Assembly: GCA_900314825.1 (NCBI GenBank)
Contig: OMWS01000018.1
Location: 1-64,000 of the forward strand
Length of the DNA: 64,000 nucleotides
Source of the DNA: an uncultured Veillonellaceae bacterium
Lineage (GTDB): Bacteria; Bacillota; Negativicutes; Selenomonadales; Selenomonadaceae
Direction: 5' to 3'
Shown: positions 62,885 through 64,000 of the stretch, piece after piece
Layout of the letters: every line of letters begins with the position of its first letter
Numbering within the stretch: position 1 is the first letter of the stretch
Notes under the pieces: generated by a model
Database searches by the model: none
What the model saw: the letters and a program-made list of their open reading frames with translations, nothing else
What the model was told of the DNA's origin: nothing
Made by a program: the position numbers and the translations under genes

Positions 62885-64000
62885 GTGAATACCATTATCG
62901 TTACAATTTTAGCGGTAGTCATTGCAGTGATCATCGGCGCAGGCGCCGGTTATACAGCCAGAAAACGCAGCGCGGAAGCGCAGATCGGGTCGGCGGAGGC
63001 CGAAGCGAAAAAAATCGTTTCGGATGCCGTGACCGAGGCCGAGGCGAAAGCTGAAGCGAAGAAGAAAGAGCGTTTGCTCGAGGCGAAAGACGAGATCAAC
63101 CGTCTCCGCCAGGACCTCGACCGCGAGACGAAGGATCGCAGGAACGAGATTTCGCGGCAGGAACGTCGCGTCGTGCAGAAGGAGGAAAACCTCGACCGCA
63201 AGCTCGAATCTCTCGAGAAGAAGGAAGAGCAGCTCGCCCGCAAGGAAGCCCGCATCGACAAGACGCAGGCCGCCGTCGACGAGATGCATGCAAAGCAGAA
63301 GACGGAGCTCGAGCGCATTTCGGGACTCACGTCCGACGAAGCAAAGAACATCCTCATGACGGAGACCGAAGAGGAACTCAAGCATGAGAAGGCCGTGAAA
63401 ATCAAGGAGTATGAGCAGCAGCTCAAGGACGAAGCGGACAAGAAGGCTCGCGACATCCTCTCCATCGCGATCCAGCGCAATGCGGCGGACCACGTCGCAG
63501 AGACGACGGTCTCCGTCGTCGCGTTGCCGAACGATGAGATGAAAGGCCGCATCATCGGCCGTGAGGGCCGCAACATCCGCACGCTCGAGACGCTGACGGG
63601 CATCGACCTCATCATCGATGATACGCCGGAAGCCGTCATCCTGTCGGGCTTCGATCCCGTGCGCCGCGAGGTCGCGCGCATCGCGCTCGAGAAGCTCATC
63701 CAGGACGGCCGCATCCATCCGGCCCGCATCGAGGAAATGGTCGAGAAAGCGAAGCGCGAAGTCGACCAGCGCATCAAGGAAGCCGGCGAGCAGGCGACGT
63801 TCGACACGGGCGTGCATGGCCTGCACCCAGAGCTCGTCAAGCTCTTGGGTCGTCTGCGTTATCGTACGTCGTACGGGCAGAACGTGCTCGATCATTCCAT
63901 CGAGGTCGCGCATCTCGCCGGAACGATGGCGGCCGAGCTCGGCTGCGATGTCATGCTCGCGAAGCGCGGGGGACTCCTCCACGATATCGGCAAGTCCATC
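62885..64000 (+). CDS. rny: Ribonuclease Y (partial, runs off the window)
   Basis: The first 372 codons of RNase Y, the membrane-anchored endoribonuclease that starts mRNA decay in Firmicutes. It has an N-terminal membrane helix ([20 protein letters not shown]), a long coiled coil (about residues 35-200), the KH domain ([20 protein letters not shown]) and the HD domain start with [17 protein letters not shown] and LLHDIGKSI at the window edge. No ATG exists near the N-terminus. GTG 62885 in GGGGGTGAATACC fits the family N-terminus, but the same GGGGGTG is a perfectly placed ribosome site for a rare ATT start at 62894. Confidence 0.93.
   Translation, partial: MNTIIVTILAVVIAVIIGAGAGYTARKRSAEAQIGSAEAEAKKIVSDAVTEAEAKAEAKKKERLLEAKDEINRLRQDLDRETKDRRNEISRQERRVVQKEENLDRKLESLEKKEEQLARKEARIDKTQAAVDEMHAKQKTELERISGLTSDEAKNILMTETEEELKHEKAVKIKEYEQQLKDEADKKARDILSIAIQRNAADHVAETTVSVVALPNDEMKGRIIGREGRNIRTLETLTGIDLIIDDTPEAVILSGFDPVRREVARIALEKLIQDGRIHPARIEEMVEKAKREVDQRIKEAGEQATFDTGVHGLHPELVKLLGRLRYRTSYGQNVLDHSIEVAHLAGTMAAELGCDVMLAKRGGLLHDIGKSI

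Overview
The window looks like chromosome of a diderm Firmicute of the Negativicutes, most likely Selenomonadaceae (Selenomonas/Mitsuokella type). The sequence-based reasons are strong Firmicute-style Shine-Dalgarno sites with many TTG and GTG starts, a T-box leader on trpS, and glgC/glgD pairing. These occur together with outer-membrane-type functions: an RND efflux pump and an LptA/OstA-like periplasmic protein. The genus is inferred from gene content only. Codon use is GC-rich in third positions and leaves long open antisense frames that are not genes.

Layout. 1-4.1 kb: a GNAT acetyltransferase, a small orphan protein, an MNT/HEPN toxin-antitoxin pair whose toxin frame carries an early in-frame TGA, and a large AAA-ATPase/PD-(D/E)XK protein. 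4.1-13.5 kb: mostly minus-strand genes, namely a FliB-like protein, an AEC transporter, T-box-controlled trpS, an MBL hydrolase, a LysR regulator, a HipB-like regulator, a TauE exporter, a lactate permease and a MarR repressor. The MarR gene is divergent from an acrAB-type pump (13.7-18.2 kb) with a perfect palindromic operator between them. 18.3-23.4 kb: a three-gene unit of a beta-CASP-like MBL protein, a GrpE-like protein and a long divergent Hsp70. 23.5-25.2 kb: three tRNAs, a Uma2 nuclease and the LptA-like gene.

25.5-37.8 kb is a complete glycogen block: glgC, glgD, glgP, glgB and glgA, then a GH13-GH77 fusion enzyme. GlgC/GlgD make ADP-glucose, GlgA extends chains, GlgB branches them, and GlgP with the fusion enzyme degrade and remodel them. 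GlgB has a histone-H1-like tail. 37.9-46.7 kb: a second AAA/PD-(D/E)XK paralogue, a DUF134-NifX fusion, a chemoreceptor with a sugar-binding lipoprotein, and DUF2225, DUF4127 and unknown proteins. 47.0-55.3 kb: a DeoR regulator, divergent serC/serA, an HD protein, glnS and an NhaD/ArsB transporter. 55.7-64 kb: recA-recX, a small coiled-coil protein behind iteron-like sites, a broken recQ-PRTase gene next to dprA, trpD, three tRNAs, a zinc-ribbon protein and the start of rny (RNase Y), cut by the window end.

Five intergenic copies of a palindromic repeat family (CTCCC...GGGAG hairpins) lie in the window. Two of them are roughly 280-330 bp MITE-like elements with terminal inverted repeats, and one of these directly abuts recA. 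The candidates I consider most worth follow-up are the MBL/GrpE-like/Hsp70 unit, the GlgB tail, the MITE-like family and the deleted recQ-PRTase/dprA module.
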